A DNA stretch of 64,000 nucleotides from Cronobacter turicensis z3032 (GCA_000027065.2 FN543093.2:1616074-1680073), one strand, 5' to 3'; numbered from the stretch's first letter, positions 31,166 to 43,422 are shown. A program made the numbers and translations. The notes: generated by a model from the sequence alone, not told the origin.

Positions 31166-31733
31166 GTAACGTTCTCCTTGTGGATTGCGGCGCAGGGGTC
31201 GCGAGATGGCGGCGTGTCAGCGCTTGCCAGAAAGTCTCCAGCGCGTCGTCAAGACGCGTTTGTAACAGGGGTGAAAAGCGCGGCTGATGGTGATAATCCA
31301 GCACCTGGCTGTCGTCGGCGAAGACGCCATGCAGGATCTCCTGCGCCTTCAGCGCGTTGAGCACGGGTTTGAGCGCGTAATCCAGCGCCAGCAGATGGCC
31401 CACCGAGCCGCCGGTGGCGATGGGCAGTACGACTTTTTTCTCCAGCGCCCGCTCGGGCAGCAGATCGAGCAGCGTTTTCAGCGCGCCGGAAAACGAAGCC
31501 TTATAGATGGGGGTGGCGATGATGACGCCGTCGGCCTGCTGAAGCTGTTCAATAAGCGTCAGCAGTGCCGGGCTGTCGAAGCGCGCGTAGAGCAGATCCT
31601 CTGCCGCGAAATTCTGGATATGCCAGTGACAGACGTCGACACCCAGCCGGGTGAGTTCACCCGCCAGCCAGGAGAGCAGGGCGCTGGAGCGCGAAGGAAA
31701 GCGTGGGCTTCCCGCCAGAGAAATAACCCGCAT
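31158..31733 (-). CDS. ssuE: NADPH-dependent FMN reductase SsuE
   Basis: A 191-residue flavodoxin-like reductase starting MRVISLAGSPRFPSRSSALL, with the FMN phosphate loop at the N-terminus and TPIYKASFSGALKTLLDLLP later. It supplies FMNH2 to SsuD. It heads the ssuEADCB operon, has a very strong AGGAGGT site, and sits behind an AT-rich upstream region where CysB/Cbl would be expected to act; no exact site was resolved. The elf fimbrial genes found upstream in E. coli are missing here. Confidence 0.95.
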   Translation of the reverse strand: MRVISLAGSPRFPSRSSALLSWLAGELTRLGVDVCHWHIQNFAAEDLLYARFDSPALLTLIEQLQQADGVIIATPIYKASFSGALKTLLDLLPERALEKKVVLPIATGGSVGHLLALDYALKPVLNALKAQEILHGVFADDSQVLDYHHQPRFSPLLQTRLDDALETFWQALTRRHLATPAPQSTRRTLHA

Positions 31734-31871
31734 ACCACCTCCTTATAACCAAAATACGGTTTTTAATTAACATTAATAACAATATGAGAGGATAGTGGCA
31801 GAGGGGCTGGTCGTGAGAAACTAAAAATATCGGCGATGCTTTGCCGAAAAACGCATATTCGGGCAGAAAAA

Positions 31872-31887
31872 GGAAAACGTTTGCTTT
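31872..31887 (+). promoter_or_regulatory. PurR box upstream of pyrD
   Basis: GGAAAACGTTTGCTTT resembles the PurR operator ACGCAAACGTTTNCGT and lies where the E. coli pyrD PurR site is found, about 100 bases before the start codon. Confidence 0.6.
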
Positions 31888-31914
31888 CTCAGGGGCTTTT
31901 TTGCCGCAGGTCAA

Positions 31915-31966
31915 TTCCCTTTGTGAAGCGGATCGCAGATAATAGCGCCCCGGTTTGCATACCGGG
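31915..31966 (+). promoter_or_regulatory. pyrD promoter and leader hairpin
   Basis: TTCCCT (31915-31920) and GATAAT (31938-31943), 17 bases apart, match the E. coli pyrD promoter. Transcription would start in AGCGCCCC, the pyrimidine-responsive start region. CCCGGT (31949-31954) and ACCGGG (31961-31966) form a hairpin just before the ribosome site AGGAG. In E. coli, start-site choice by CTP/GTP ratio decides whether this hairpin forms and blocks translation. Confidence 0.75.
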
Positions 31967-31981
31967 AATCCAGGAGAGTTC

Positions 31982-32992
31982 ATGTACTACCCCTTCGTTC
32001 GAAAAGCCCTGTTTCAGCTCGACCCCGAGCGCGCTCACGAATTTACCTTCCAGCAGATGCGCCGAATCATCGGCACGCCACTTGAAGCGCTGCTGCGCCA
32101 GAAAGTGCCGTCAAAACCGGTTACCTGCATGGGACTGACGTTTAAGAACCCGCTGGGGCTCGCCGCTGGCCTTGATAAAAACGGCGAGTGCATCGACGCG
32201 CTTGGCGCGATGGGGTTTGGCGCCGTTGAAGTCGGCACCGTGACGCCGCGTCCGCAGCCGGGCAACGACAAGCCGCGGCTGTTCCGTCTGGTCGAGGCGG
32301 AGGGGCTGATTAACCGCATGGGCTTTAATAATCTCGGCGTGGACAACCTGGTGGAGAACGTTAAAAAAGCGCATTTTGACGGCGTGCTCGGCATTAATAT
32401 CGGGAAAAATAAAGATACGCCCGTAGAGCAGGGAAAAGATGACTACCTGATCTGTATGGAAAAGGTGTTTCCCTATGCCGGGTATATCGCAATCAATATC
32501 TCGTCACCGAATACTCCCGGTCTGCGTTCTCTGCAATATGGCGATGCGCTGGACGATCTTCTCGCCGCCATTAAAAATCAGCAGCAAGTGCTTTCGCAAA
32601 AGCACCATAAATATGTGCCGGTAGCTGTGAAGATCGCGCCGGATCTTTCTGTTGAAGAATTGATCCAAGTGGCTGACAGCCTGGTGCGCCATAATATTGA
32701 TGGGGTTATTGCGACCAATACCACGCTGGATCGCAGTCTGGTGCAGGGCATGAAATATTGCGATGAAACGGGCGGATTAAGCGGTCGTCCTCTGCAATTA
32801 AAAAGTACGGAAATCATTCGCCTGTTAAATCAGGAGCTGCAAGGGCGTCTGCCGATTATCGGCGTCGGCGGTATTGATTCCGTCATCGCCGCGCGCGAAA
32901 AAATGGCGGCTGGCGCTTCGCTTATTCAGATCTATTCCGGCTTTATTTTCAAAGGCCCGCCGCTCGTTAAAGACATTGTGACCCACCTTTAA
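31982..32992 (+). CDS. pyrD: Dihydroorotate dehydrogenase (quinone)
   Basis: A 336-residue class 2 enzyme starting [20 protein letters not shown], the N-terminal amphipathic helix that attaches it to the inner membrane. The catalytic serine is in [17 protein letters not shown]-binding motifs include [18 protein letters not shown] and [10 protein letters not shown]. It oxidises dihydroorotate to orotate with ubiquinone in pyrimidine synthesis. Confidence 0.98.
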   Translation: MYYPFVRKALFQLDPERAHEFTFQQMRRIIGTPLEALLRQKVPSKPVTCMGLTFKNPLGLAAGLDKNGECIDALGAMGFGAVEVGTVTPRPQPGNDKPRLFRLVEAEGLINRMGFNNLGVDNLVENVKKAHFDGVLGINIGKNKDTPVEQGKDDYLICMEKVFPYAGYIAINISSPNTPGLRSLQYGDALDDLLAAIKNQQQVLSQKHHKYVPVAVKIAPDLSVEELIQVADSLVRHNIDGVIATNTTLDRSLVQGMKYCDETGGLSGRPLQLKSTEIIRLLNQELQGRLPIIGVGGIDSVIAAREKMAAGASLIQIYSGFIFKGPPLVKDIVTHL

Positions 32993-33157
32993 GCATTTCC
33001 CTATATGAGACCGCCAGGGCTTTATTTTCAGCCCTGGTTGTTTTATATTCCGCGGTTGTTGCTAATTTAAACGTCATTGTCTTAGCGTAATGAGGGAATA
33101 AACGAAGCGGCAAAATAAGGGAAATAATTTTGAGTTTCATCGCACCAGGGGGTAATG

Positions 33158-33703
33158 ATGCGCATAAAGCCGGACGATAACTGGCGATGGTATTACGATG
33201 ATGAGCACGACCGGATGATGCTGGATTTGGCCAACGGCATGCTGTTTCGCTCGCGTTTTGCCCGCAAAATGTTGACCCCCGACGCGTTCGATCCTGCTGG
33301 ATTCTGCGTGGATGACGCCGCGCTCTGGTTCTCCTTCGATGAAAAATGCCGTGACCTTCCTCTTGCTGCTGAACAGCGCGCCGAACTGGTACTGAACGCC
33401 CTCGTCGCTATCCGTTTTCTTAAACCCCAGATGCCGAAAAGCTGGCACTTCTTAGCCCATGACGACGCTGAATGGTCGCCTGGCTGCGGCGATGCCGCGT
33501 GCGTGTGGCTGAGCGACAGCGGAGAAGCCGTGAATCTGCTGGTGGTTGAACCTGGCGATAACGCCACGCTCTGCCTTCTGGCGCAGCCTGTGTTGACGCT
33601 CGCGGGCCGCGCAATGCAGTTAGGGGACGCGATTAAAGTGATGAACGACAGGCTCAAACCGCTGGCGAGCGCGCCATCGTTGAGCCTCGATCAGGCCGTT
33701 TAA
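33158..33703 (+). CDS. zapC: Cell division protein ZapC
   Basis: A 181-residue protein close to E. coli ZapC (180 residues), starting [21 protein letters not shown] second ATG directly upstream at 33155 is also possible. ZapC binds FtsZ and stabilises bundles in the Z ring at mid-cell. The C-terminal region ([28 protein letters not shown]) is well kept. Its last four bases overlap the convergent ycbX. Confidence 0.96.
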   Translation: MRIKPDDNWRWYYDDEHDRMMLDLANGMLFRSRFARKMLTPDAFDPAGFCVDDAALWFSFDEKCRDLPLAAEQRAELVLNALVAIRFLKPQMPKSWHFLAHDDAEWSPGCGDAACVWLSDSGEAVNLLVVEPGDNATLCLLAQPVLTLAGRAMQLGDAIKVMNDRLKPLASAPSLSLDQAV

Positions 33704-34806
33704 CGCGCGAGCCGTACCGGGCCTGCCGGCACGCAGCTACAGCTTAAGAAAGTGCCGTCGTCACTCAGCGCGCTTTTCTTAAGCGGCGTCACTTCCCCTT
33801 CCAGCAGCGTCACGCGGCAGCTGCCGCAAATCCCGGCGCGGCAGGAGTAGGGCACCCGAATGCCTTGCTGTTCAAGCTGCTCCAGCACCACCTGCTGATT
33901 ATTCCCATTAAAGCGCTTGCCTTCCCATTCGACAGACACCTGCGCCGCCGCGCTTGTTGCCGGCATGACGTTCTCTTCCACGTCGCCTGCGCCATAAAGC
34001 CGTGCCGGGCCGGTCAAAAGGACTTCAACGCGATCGCCTGCGCGGATCACGCCGCTGTTACGGGCAATCAGATTCTGGCCGAAGTCGACATCGCCGTTAT
34101 CCAGCGCCGTGCGGAATTTTTGCAGCGTCGCCAGCGGTTCGCCGCTCGGGTGTTTGCGCCCGCGCTCGGGGCTGACGGTGGTAAAGACGCAGCGGCTGCA
34201 CGGTTTGGCGACGTCAAACACGACTTCGCCGATGCGGATCACTTTCCAGGTATCCTCCGCCCATGCCTCAACGCCAGAAACGACCAGATTCGGGCGAAAC
34301 TGATTCATCGCCACGCCCGCCGGGCAGCGCTTTTGCAGATCGCGCAGCGAGGCCTCGCTAGCGAGCAGATACGGGAAGCCATCGGCGAAACCGAGTGGAA
34401 CGCCGGGATGGAGTTTCACGCGGCGCGTGAGCGACGGGCCGACCCAGCGCAACTGCACGTCGCGGCCGAAAAAGCCGCTCAGCCACTGGTTGATGCTCGC
34501 AGGCGCGATAAGCGCGGTGAAATGGTTGCCCCAGACTTCCGTCGGCGCGGGGGCGGCTTCAAAATCATTGAAGCGAACCGCGGCGCTGCTGCCATCCGGT
34601 GCCGTGAGGTGCAGCCCGTCCGGCAGCAGTGCGGGCGTGAAGAGCACCATTTGCGGATACTGGCGCGCGGTAATAAAGGTGCCATCGGTTTCCGTCACCA
34701 TAAACGCGCGGTCAAATGCCAGGCCGCTCACGTCCGCCAGCGCGTGGGAGACCTGCAACCCACGCATCGATTTCACCGGATGAATAAAAAGCTGCGATAA
34801 AACCAT
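33700..34806 (-). CDS. ycbX: YcbX, MOSC and 2Fe-2S domain protein
   Basis: A 368-residue protein: MOSC N-terminal beta barrel (about 3-120, [20 protein letters not shown]), MOSC domain (about 130-270, [32 protein letters not shown]) and a plant-type ferredoxin domain at the C-terminus ([20 protein letters not shown]). It is a molybdenum-cofactor enzyme that reduces N-hydroxylated bases such as 6-hydroxylaminopurine, protecting cells from base-analogue toxicity. It converges on zapC. Confidence 0.95.
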   Translation of the reverse strand: MVLSQLFIHPVKSMRGLQVSHALADVSGLAFDRAFMVTETDGTFITARQYPQMVLFTPALLPDGLHLTAPDGSSAAVRFNDFEAAPAPTEVWGNHFTALIAPASINQWLSGFFGRDVQLRWVGPSLTRRVKLHPGVPLGFADGFPYLLASEASLRDLQKRCPAGVAMNQFRPNLVVSGVEAWAEDTWKVIRIGEVVFDVAKPCSRCVFTTVSPERGRKHPSGEPLATLQKFRTALDNGDVDFGQNLIARNSGVIRAGDRVEVLLTGPARLYGAGDVEENVMPATSAAAQVSVEWEGKRFNGNNQQVVLEQLEQQGIRVPYSCRAGICGSCRVTLLEGEVTPLKKSALSDDGTFLSCSCVPAGPVRLAR

Positions 34807-34899
34807 GGCGTATGCCCTCCCGGCATAAGAAATAGAAGGGCAACTTTATGACATGCGTGCGGGATTGGCTATAATGCGCCACTATTTTCTTTTTACTGA

Positions 34900-37026
<2,127 letters not shown>

Positions 37027-37031
37027 GAATT

Positions 37032-38936
37032 ATGTCGTTAATCAGTATGCATGGCGCCTGGCTCTCTTTCAGCGATGCGCCGCTGCTCGATAATGCCGAA
37101 CTGCATATCGAAGAAAATGAGCGTGTCTGCCTGGTGGGGCGCAACGGGGCCGGTAAGTCGACCCTGATGAAAATCCTCAACCATGAGTTGCCGCTGGATG
37201 ATGGCCGCCTGATCTATGAACAGGATCTGGTCGTTGCGCGTTTGCAACAGGATCCGCCGCGTAACGTTGCGGGCACCGTTTATGATTTCGTCGCGGAAGG
37301 CGTGGCGGAGCAGGCCGAATACCTGAAGCGTTATCACCAGATTTCGCATCTGGTCATGAGCGATCCAAGCGATAAAAACCTGTCAGAGCTTGCAAAAGTG
37401 CAGGAGATGCTGGAGCACCACGATTTGTGGCAGCTTGAAAACCGCATTACCGAAGTCCTCGCGCAGCTGGAGCTGGATGCCGATACGCCGCTGGCGTCGC
37501 TCTCCGGCGGCTGGCTGCGTAAAGCGGCGCTGGGCCGGGCGCTGGTCAGCGCGCCGCGTGTGCTGCTGCTCGACGAGCCGACTAACCATCTGGACATCGA
37601 GACTATCGACTGGCTGGAGAACTTCCTGAAATCGTTCTCCGGCAGCATCGTGTTTATTTCGCATGACCGTTCATTTATCCGCAACATGGCGACGCGCATC
37701 GTCGATCTCGACCGCGGCAAACTGGTTTCTTATCCGGGCGACTACGATAAGTATCTGGTGGCGAAGGAAGAAGCGCTGCGCGTCGAAGATCTGCAAAACG
37801 CGGAGTTCGACCGCAAGCTGGCGCAGGAAGAAGTGTGGATCCGCCAGGGCATCAAAGCGCGTCGTACCCGTAACGAGGGCCGCGTGCGTGCGCTGAAGGC
37901 GATGCGTCGCGAACGCGGCGAGCGCCGTGAAGTGATGGGCAGCGCGAAGATGCAGGTGGAAGAGGCGACCCGCTCCGGCAAAATCGTCTTTGAGATGGAG
38001 AACGTCAACTACCGTGTCGGCGAGAAAGTGCTCGTGAGCGATTTCTCCGCCCAGGTGCAGCGCGGCGATAAAATCGCGCTGGTGGGGCCGAACGGCTGTG
38101 GTAAAACTACGCTGCTCAAACTGATGCTAGGCCAGCTTAAGGCCGACAGCGGCCGGGTGCATTGCGGCACCAAGCTGGAAGTCGCGTACTTCGATCAGCA
38201 CCGCGCTGAGCTGGATCCGGAACGGACGGTGATGGACAACCTCGCCGAAGGCAAACAGGAAGTGATGGTGAACGGCAAGCCGCGCCACGTGCTTGGTTAT
38301 CTGCAGGACTTCCTGTTCCATCCGAAGCGCGCCATGACGCCGGTGCGTGCGCTCTCCGGCGGTGAACGTAACCGCCTGCTGCTGGCGCGTCTGTTCCTCA
38401 AGCCAAGCAACCTGCTGATCCTCGATGAACCGACCAACGACCTCGACGTGGAAACGCTGGAGCTGCTGGAAGAGCTTATCGACAGCTATCAGGGCACCGT
38501 ACTGCTGGTGAGCCATGACCGTCAGTTTGTGGACAACACCGTGACCGAATGCTGGATTTTCGAAGGCGAAGGTCGCATCGGTCAGTATGTGGGCGGCTAT
38601 CACGACGCCCGTGGTCAGCAGGCCTCATCGCGCACGATGCAGCAGTCGACAGCGAAAAAAGCGGAGCCCGCTGCGGAGTCGAAGGCAGAAACTGTTAAAC
38701 GAGGCAGCAACAAACTAAGCTATAACTTGCAGCGCGAACTGGAACAGCTGCCCGCCCGTCTGGAGACGCTGGAGGCAGAGCTTGAGGCGCTGCAGGCGAA
38801 AGTCAGCGATGCGGCGTTCTTTAACCAGCCTCATGATGTTACGCAGGATGTGCTGGCGCAGCTGAGCGCCGCCGAAGCCGCGCTGGAAGAAGCGTTCGAG
38901 CGCTGGGAATATCTTGAATCACTTAAAAACAGCTGA
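37032..38936 (+). CDS. uup: ABC-F ATPase Uup
   Basis: A 634-residue protein with two ABC domains and no membrane helices. Walker A GRNGAGKST (about 36) and GPNGCGKTT (about 352); signatures LSGGWLRKAALG and LSGGERNRLLLA; Walker B LLLDEPTNHLD and LILDEPTNDLD. The C-terminal coiled coil (about 565-632) binds branched DNA in E. coli. Uup affects precise transposon excision and ribosome function. It leads into pqiA. Confidence 0.97.
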   Translation: MSLISMHGAWLSFSDAPLLDNAELHIEENERVCLVGRNGAGKSTLMKILNHELPLDDGRLIYEQDLVVARLQQDPPRNVAGTVYDFVAEGVAEQAEYLKRYHQISHLVMSDPSDKNLSELAKVQEMLEHHDLWQLENRITEVLAQLELDADTPLASLSGGWLRKAALGRALVSAPRVLLLDEPTNHLDIETIDWLENFLKSFSGSIVFISHDRSFIRNMATRIVDLDRGKLVSYPGDYDKYLVAKEEALRVEDLQNAEFDRKLAQEEVWIRQGIKARRTRNEGRVRALKAMRRERGERREVMGSAKMQVEEATRSGKIVFEMENVNYRVGEKVLVSDFSAQVQRGDKIALVGPNGCGKTTLLKLMLGQLKADSGRVHCGTKLEVAYFDQHRAELDPERTVMDNLAEGKQEVMVNGKPRHVLGYLQDFLFHPKRAMTPVRALSGGERNRLLLARLFLKPSNLLILDEPTNDLDVETLELLEELIDSYQGTVLLVSHDRQFVDNTVTECWIFEGEGRIGQYVGGYHDARGQQASSRTMQQSTAKKAEPAAESKAETVKRGSNKLSYNLQRELEQLPARLETLEAELEALQAKVSDAAFFNQPHDVTQDVLAQLSAAEAALEEAFERWEYLESLKNS

Positions 38937-38952
38937 TTATTCAGGAACCCGC

Positions 38953-40221
38953 ATGCGTGAACGTCATCATGCGGGCGAGCATATGCTCTGCCCGCAATGC
39001 GATCTTCTGGTAAAGCTCCCGGCGCTGGCGCCGGGGCAAAAGGCGCATTGCCCCCGCTGCGACACGACGCTGGTCGTCGAGTGGGCCGCGCCGCGCCAGC
39101 GCCCAACGGCGTATGCGCTGGCGGCGCTGTTCATGCTGTTGCTCTCTAACCTTTTTCCCTTCGTCAATATGGAAGCGGCGGGCGTCAGCAGCGAAGTGAC
39201 GCTGCTGGAAATCCCTCGCGTCCTGTTTAATGAAGACTATGCGAGCCTTGGCTCGCTTTTCATGCTGTTTGTCCAGCTCGTGCCCGCGTTCTGTCTGGTC
39301 ACGATCCTTTTGCTGGTCAACCGCGTCACGCTGCCGCCGCGGCTTAAAATCGCCATGGCCCGCGTGCTGTTTCAGCTACGCAGCTGGGGCATGGCTGAAA
39401 TCTTCCTCGCGGGCGTGCTGGTGAGCTTTGTGAAGCTGATTGCCTATGGCGATATCGGCATTGGCAGCAGCTTTATCCCCTGGTGTTTGTTCTGCATATT
39501 ACAGCTGCGCGCTTTCCAGTGCGTGGATCGCCGCTGGCTCTGGGATGACATCGCGCCGATGCCGCCGGTGGCTCAGCCGCTAAAAGTGGGCGTCGCCGGT
39601 ATCCGTCAGGGACTGCGGGCCTGTCCGTGTTGCACCGCCATCCTTCCCGGCGAAGAGGGCCGCTGCCCGCGCTGCCATACCCACGCCCATGTACGCCGTA
39701 AACACAGCCTGCAGTGGACCGTCTCGCTGCTCATCTGCTCCATCATGCTTTATCTGCCCGCGAATCTGCTGCCCATCATGATTACCGATCTGCTGGGCGA
39801 CAGAATGCCTTCCACCATTATCGCGGGCGTGATCCTCATCTGGAATGAAGGCTCTTACCCGGTAGCGCTGGTGATTTTCATCGCCAGTATTATGGTGCCG
39901 ACGCTTAAGATGATCGCCCTCGGCTGGCTGTGCCTTGACGCCAAAGGTTATGGGCGTCAGGAGCGCGAGCGAATGCATCTGATGTATGAAGTGGTGGAGT
40001 TCGTCGGCCGCTGGTCGATGATCGACGTCTTTGTGATTGCCGTGCTCTCCGCGCTGGTGCGCATGGGCGCGCTGATGAATATTTACCCGGCCTGGGGAGC
40101 AGTTATGTTTGCGATGGTGGTGATTATCACCATGTTCGCCGCCATGACCTTCGACCCGCGTCTCTCCTGGGACCGTGTGCCTGATTCAAGTTATGAGGAG
40201 TTACCCGAACATGGAAAATAA
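38953..40221 (+). CDS. pqiA: Intermembrane transport protein PqiA
   Basis: A 422-residue inner-membrane protein with two PqiA domains, each starting with a zinc-ribbon type CxxC pair (CPQC, CPRC; then CPCC, CPRC) and carrying four membrane helices. The start MRERHHAGEHMLCPQCD is chosen by match to E. coli and a CAGGAA site; a longer frame begins inside uup. With PqiB and PqiC it forms a lipid-transport path across the periplasm. Confidence 0.95.
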   Translation: MRERHHAGEHMLCPQCDLLVKLPALAPGQKAHCPRCDTTLVVEWAAPRQRPTAYALAALFMLLLSNLFPFVNMEAAGVSSEVTLLEIPRVLFNEDYASLGSLFMLFVQLVPAFCLVTILLLVNRVTLPPRLKIAMARVLFQLRSWGMAEIFLAGVLVSFVKLIAYGDIGIGSSFIPWCLFCILQLRAFQCVDRRWLWDDIAPMPPVAQPLKVGVAGIRQGLRACPCCTAILPGEEGRCPRCHTHAHVRRKHSLQWTVSLLICSIMLYLPANLLPIMITDLLGDRMPSTIIAGVILIWNEGSYPVALVIFIASIMVPTLKMIALGWLCLDAKGYGRQERERMHLMYEVVEFVGRWSMIDVFVIAVLSALVRMGALMNIYPAWGAVMFAMVVIITMFAAMTFDPRLSWDRVPDSSYEELPEHGK

Positions 40222-41851
40222 TCGCGGGGAAGCGAAGATTAAGAAGGTGAAAAACTGGTCGCCGGTCTGGATCTTCCCAATAATTACCGCGCTTATCGGC
40301 GCCTGGATCCTGTTTTATCACTACAGCCATCAGGGGCCGGTGGTGACGCTGATGACCACCAACGCAGAAGGCATCGAAGGCGGGAAAACCACCATCAAGA
40401 GCCGCAGCGTGGATGTCGGCGTGGTGGAAAGCGCCGTACTGACCGACGATTTACATCACGTCGAAATCAAAGCGCGTATGAACCCTGGCATGGAAAAACT
40501 CCTGTACGGCGATACTGCCTTCTGGGTGGTCAAGCCGCAGATCGGTCGTGAAGGCGTTACCGGGCTGAACACGCTTTTGTCCGGCGCCTACATTGAACTT
40601 CAGCCGGGCTCGAAAGGCAGCGCGCCGGAGTCCTACAAACTGCTGGATGCCCCGCCGCTGGCGCCGCCGGATGCTAAAGGCATTCGGGTTATCCTCGACA
40701 GCAGCAAAGCCGGACAACTTAATCCGGGCGATCCGGTGCTGTTTCGCGGCTATCGCGTCGGCTCGGTAGAAACCAGCACGTTCGACCCGCAAAAACGCTC
40801 CATCAGTTATCAGCTCTTTATCAATGCGCCGAACGACCGTCTGGTGACCAGCAACGTGCGTTTCTGGAAGGACAGCGGGATCGCGGTCGATCTCAGTTCT
40901 TCCGGTATGCGCGTGGAGATGGGCTCGCTCAGCACGTTGTTTAGCGGCGGCGTCAGCTTTGACGTGCCGGATGGCTGGGAACTCGGGCAGCCGGTGGCCG
41001 AGAAAACCGCCTTTACGCTCTATGACGACCAGCGCAGCATTCAGGAATCGCTCTATACCGAACATATCGATTATCTGATGTTCTTTAAAGACACCATTCG
41101 CGGCCTGCAGCCCGGCGCGCCAGTGGAATTCCGCGGCATTCGTCTCGGGACTGTCGCGCAGGTGCCGTTCTTTGTGCCTGGCCTGCATCAGGCGGTGACG
41201 ACCGATTACCGTATTCCGGTACTGGTACGCATCGAGCCGGAACGGCTGGCGAATCAGATTGGCGAAGACCCGAATATCGCCAGCCATATGCACGATCTGC
41301 TGAAGAAAGGTCTTCGCGCGACGCTCAAAACCGGCAATCTGGTGACCGGGCAACTTTTTGTCGACCTGGATTTCTACCCGAAAGCGCCGCCGGTGACTGA
41401 GATGGCGAAATTCAATGGCTACCCGGTGATCCCGACGGTAAGTAGCGGACTGGCGCAGATCCAGCAGCGTCTGATGGATACGCTGGATAAGATTAACAAT
41501 CTGCCGCTCAACCCGATGATTGAACAGGCCACAAATACGCTCTCGGAAAGCCAGCGCACCATGCGCCGTTTGCAGACGACGCTCGATAACCTGAACCAAC
41601 TGACGTCGAGCCAGTCGGCGCAGGATTTGCCAGCGGACATGCAGAAAACGCTGCGCGAGCTTAATCGCAGCATGCAGGGCTTCCAGCCGGGCTCTGCCGC
41701 TTATAACAAAATGGTGGCGGATATGCAGCGTCTGGATCAGGTGTTGCGTGAGCTTCAGCCAGTACTGCGTACGCTTAATGAGAAGAGCAACGCGCTGGTA
41801 TTCGAATCGAAAGAGAAAAAGGACCCGCAGCCGAAGAGGGCGAAAGAATGA
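40211..41851 (+). CDS. pqiB: MCE-domain tunnel protein PqiB
   Basis: A 546-residue protein with one N-terminal membrane helix (about 22-40, WIFPIITALIGAWILFYHY) and three MCE domains (about 45-150, 160-270, 285-400), followed by a long coiled coil at about 440-540 that forms the needle-like tunnel. The start MENNRGEAKIKKVKNWSPVW lies inside pqiA by 11 bases. PqiB hexamers span the periplasm to move phospholipids. Confidence 0.96.
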   Translation: MENNRGEAKIKKVKNWSPVWIFPIITALIGAWILFYHYSHQGPVVTLMTTNAEGIEGGKTTIKSRSVDVGVVESAVLTDDLHHVEIKARMNPGMEKLLYGDTAFWVVKPQIGREGVTGLNTLLSGAYIELQPGSKGSAPESYKLLDAPPLAPPDAKGIRVILDSSKAGQLNPGDPVLFRGYRVGSVETSTFDPQKRSISYQLFINAPNDRLVTSNVRFWKDSGIAVDLSSSGMRVEMGSLSTLFSGGVSFDVPDGWELGQPVAEKTAFTLYDDQRSIQESLYTEHIDYLMFFKDTIRGLQPGAPVEFRGIRLGTVAQVPFFVPGLHQAVTTDYRIPVLVRIEPERLANQIGEDPNIASHMHDLLKKGLRATLKTGNLVTGQLFVDLDFYPKAPPVTEMAKFNGYPVIPTVSSGLAQIQQRLMDTLDKINNLPLNPMIEQATNTLSESQRTMRRLQTTLDNLNQLTSSQSAQDLPADMQKTLRELNRSMQGFQPGSAAYNKMVADMQRLDQVLRELQPVLRTLNEKSNALVFESKEKKDPQPKRAKE

Positions 41852-42411
41852 AAAAATGGCTCCCGCTTGTCGCCGTTGCGCTACTGAGCGCCTGTAGCAG
41901 CACAGAGGAAACCACCTGGTATCAGCTCCCGGCGTCTACCGCGCCGGTGGCGCACAGTGCCTCGATGAACAGCCAGCACCTGCTGTGGGTGGAACAGGTA
42001 TCGGTGCCCGATTATCTGGCAGGTAACGGCGTGGTCTATCAGACCACCGATGTACAGTATGTGATTGCCAGTCAGAACTTGTGGGCGAGCCCGCTGGATC
42101 AGCAACTGCGCAATACGCTGGTGACCAACCTGAGCGCCACGCTGCCGGGCTGGGTGGTTTCCGCTCAGCCGCTGGGGGCGGAGCAGGATACGCTGAACGT
42201 CAACGTGACCGGCTTTCATGGCCGTTATGACGGACGGGTGATCGTGAGCGGGGAATGGTTGCTGAAGCATAAGGGGCAGCTCATTAAGCGGCCTTTCTAT
42301 ACCGAGCTTAAGCAGCAAGAGGATGGTTATGACGCGATGGTGAAAACCCTCGCACAAGCCTGGCAGCAGCAGGCGAAAACTATTGCCGATGAGGTCGCGC
42401 GTCAGCCATAA
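41848..42411 (+). CDS. pqiC: Outer-membrane lipoprotein PqiC
   Basis: A 187-residue lipoprotein with lipobox LLSAC at residue 16 (MKKWLPLVAVALLSACSS) and the DUF330/ABC-type transport auxiliary domain. Serine at +2 directs it to the outer membrane, where it docks PqiB. It overlaps pqiB by four bases and is followed by a terminator. Confidence 0.95.
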   Translation: MKKWLPLVAVALLSACSSTEETTWYQLPASTAPVAHSASMNSQHLLWVEQVSVPDYLAGNGVVYQTTDVQYVIASQNLWASPLDQQLRNTLVTNLSATLPGWVVSAQPLGAEQDTLNVNVTGFHGRYDGRVIVSGEWLLKHKGQLIKRPFYTELKQQEDGYDAMVKTLAQAWQQQAKTIADEVARQP

Positions 42412-42427
42412 AAAATTTGAATGATGT

Positions 42428-42475
42428 TAAAAGCCGTCGTCTTCTTCTTAAAGAGGGCGGCGGCTTTTTGTTTTA
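42428..42475 (+). terminator. Terminator of the uup-pqi operon
   Basis: GCCGTCGTC pairs with GGCGGCGGC (including G-U pairs) around a T-rich loop, followed by TTTTTG. It lies 20 bases past pqiC. Confidence 0.8.
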
Positions 42476-42666
42476 TGCCAGTCAGATATGCTCATCGCGC
42501 CCTCATTTTTTGTATAAATGTTATCCAAAGTAGCTCACAAATATGACATTGGCGTGAATTTTGCGCATTGACGTTCCCGGACTTTGAAGGTATTCGTAAA
42601 GGGTGATTGCGCAAAATGTAATCACTGTTTTCTTTTCCACCAGACCTGAAATGAGGGAAACGAGGC

Positions 42667-42834
42667 ATGAAGAGACAAAAAAGAGATCGCCTGGAACGGG
42701 CACATCATCGTGGTTATCAGGCCGGTATCACCGGACGCTCCAAAGAAATGTGTCCTTACCAGACCCTGAATCAGAGGTCTTATTGGCTGGGAGGCTGGCG
42801 AGAAGCCATGGAGGACAGGGCTCAGATTGCGTGA
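42667..42834 (+). CDS. rmf: Ribosome modulation factor Rmf
   Basis: A 55-residue basic protein starting MKRQKRDRLERAHHRGYQAG, with PYQTLNQRSYWLGGWREAME at the C-terminus. This matches E. coli Rmf almost exactly. An GAGG-type site precedes the ATG. Rmf joins two 70S ribosomes into inactive 100S dimers in stationary phase. About 250 bases upstream hold its AT-rich promoter region, as expected for ppGpp-responsive expression. It converges on fabA. Confidence 0.97.
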   Translation: MKRQKRDRLERAHHRGYQAGITGRSKEMCPYQTLNQRSYWLGGWREAMEDRAQIA

Positions 42835-42850
42835 GCTTGTCTCTTTAAAA

Positions 42851-42877
42851 AGAAACCTCCGCACTGCGGAGGTTTCG
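42851..42877. terminator. Bidirectional terminator between rmf and fabA
   Basis: GAAACCTCCGC/GCGGAGGTTTC is an 11-bp perfect stem with an ACT loop, with A residues on the left and a C/T run on the right. It lies between convergent genes. Confidence 0.85.
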
Positions 42878-42903
42878 CCTTTCTGAGGAGCCGTGAGAGG
42901 CTA

Positions 42904-43422
42904 TCAGAATGCAGAAGTGTCCTGGAACAGGCCCACTTTCAGGTCAGTCGCGGTGTAAATCTGCTTGCCGTCCACCAGCACTTCGCCATCGGCAATGCCC
43001 ATTACCAGACGACGGTTTACGATGCGTTTGAAGTGGATACGGTAGGTCACTTTTTTCGCTGTCGGCAGTATCTGGCCGGTAAATTTCACTTCGCCCACGC
43101 CCAGCGCACGGCCTTTACCTTCGCCGCCCAGCCAGCCTAAATAGAAGCCGACCAGCTGCCACATGGCATCGAGACCGAGGCAGCCCGGCATCACCGGATC
43201 GCCGATAAAATGGCAGCCAAAGAACCACATATCAGGATTGATATCCAGTTCCGCTTCCACGTAACCCTTATCAAAGTTACCGCCGGCTTCGGTCATTTTC
43301 ACCACGCGGTCCATCATCAACATGTTGGGTGCCGGCAGTTGCGGGCCGTTCGCGCCGAACAGTTCGCCGCGCCCGGAGGCAAGAAGGTCTTCTTTCGTAT
43401 AGGATTCGCGTTTGTCTACCAT
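42904..43422 (-). CDS. fabA: 3-hydroxydecanoyl-ACP dehydratase/isomerase
   Basis: A 172-residue hot-dog enzyme with catalytic His71 and Asp85 in [22 protein letters not shown]. It dehydrates 3-hydroxyacyl-ACP and isomerises the C10 intermediate to the cis-3 form, the branch point for unsaturated fatty acids. FadR and FabR sites lie directly upstream, so it is expected to be activated by FadR and repressed by FabR. Confidence 0.99.
   Translation of the reverse strand: MVDKRESYTKEDLLASGRGELFGANGPQLPAPNMLMMDRVVKMTEAGGNFDKGYVEAELDINPDMWFFGCHFIGDPVMPGCLGLDAMWQLVGFYLGWLGGEGKGRALGVGEVKFTGQILPTAKKVTYRIHFKRIVNRRLVMGIADGEVLVDGKQIYTATDLKVGLFQDTSAF

Noticed and set aside
33094..33103. GGGAATAAAC upstream of zapC, like the ECF -35 element
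   Set aside because: No CGTC-type -10 element is found at a suitable distance downstream, so it is not called a second promoter of the ECF sigma factor.
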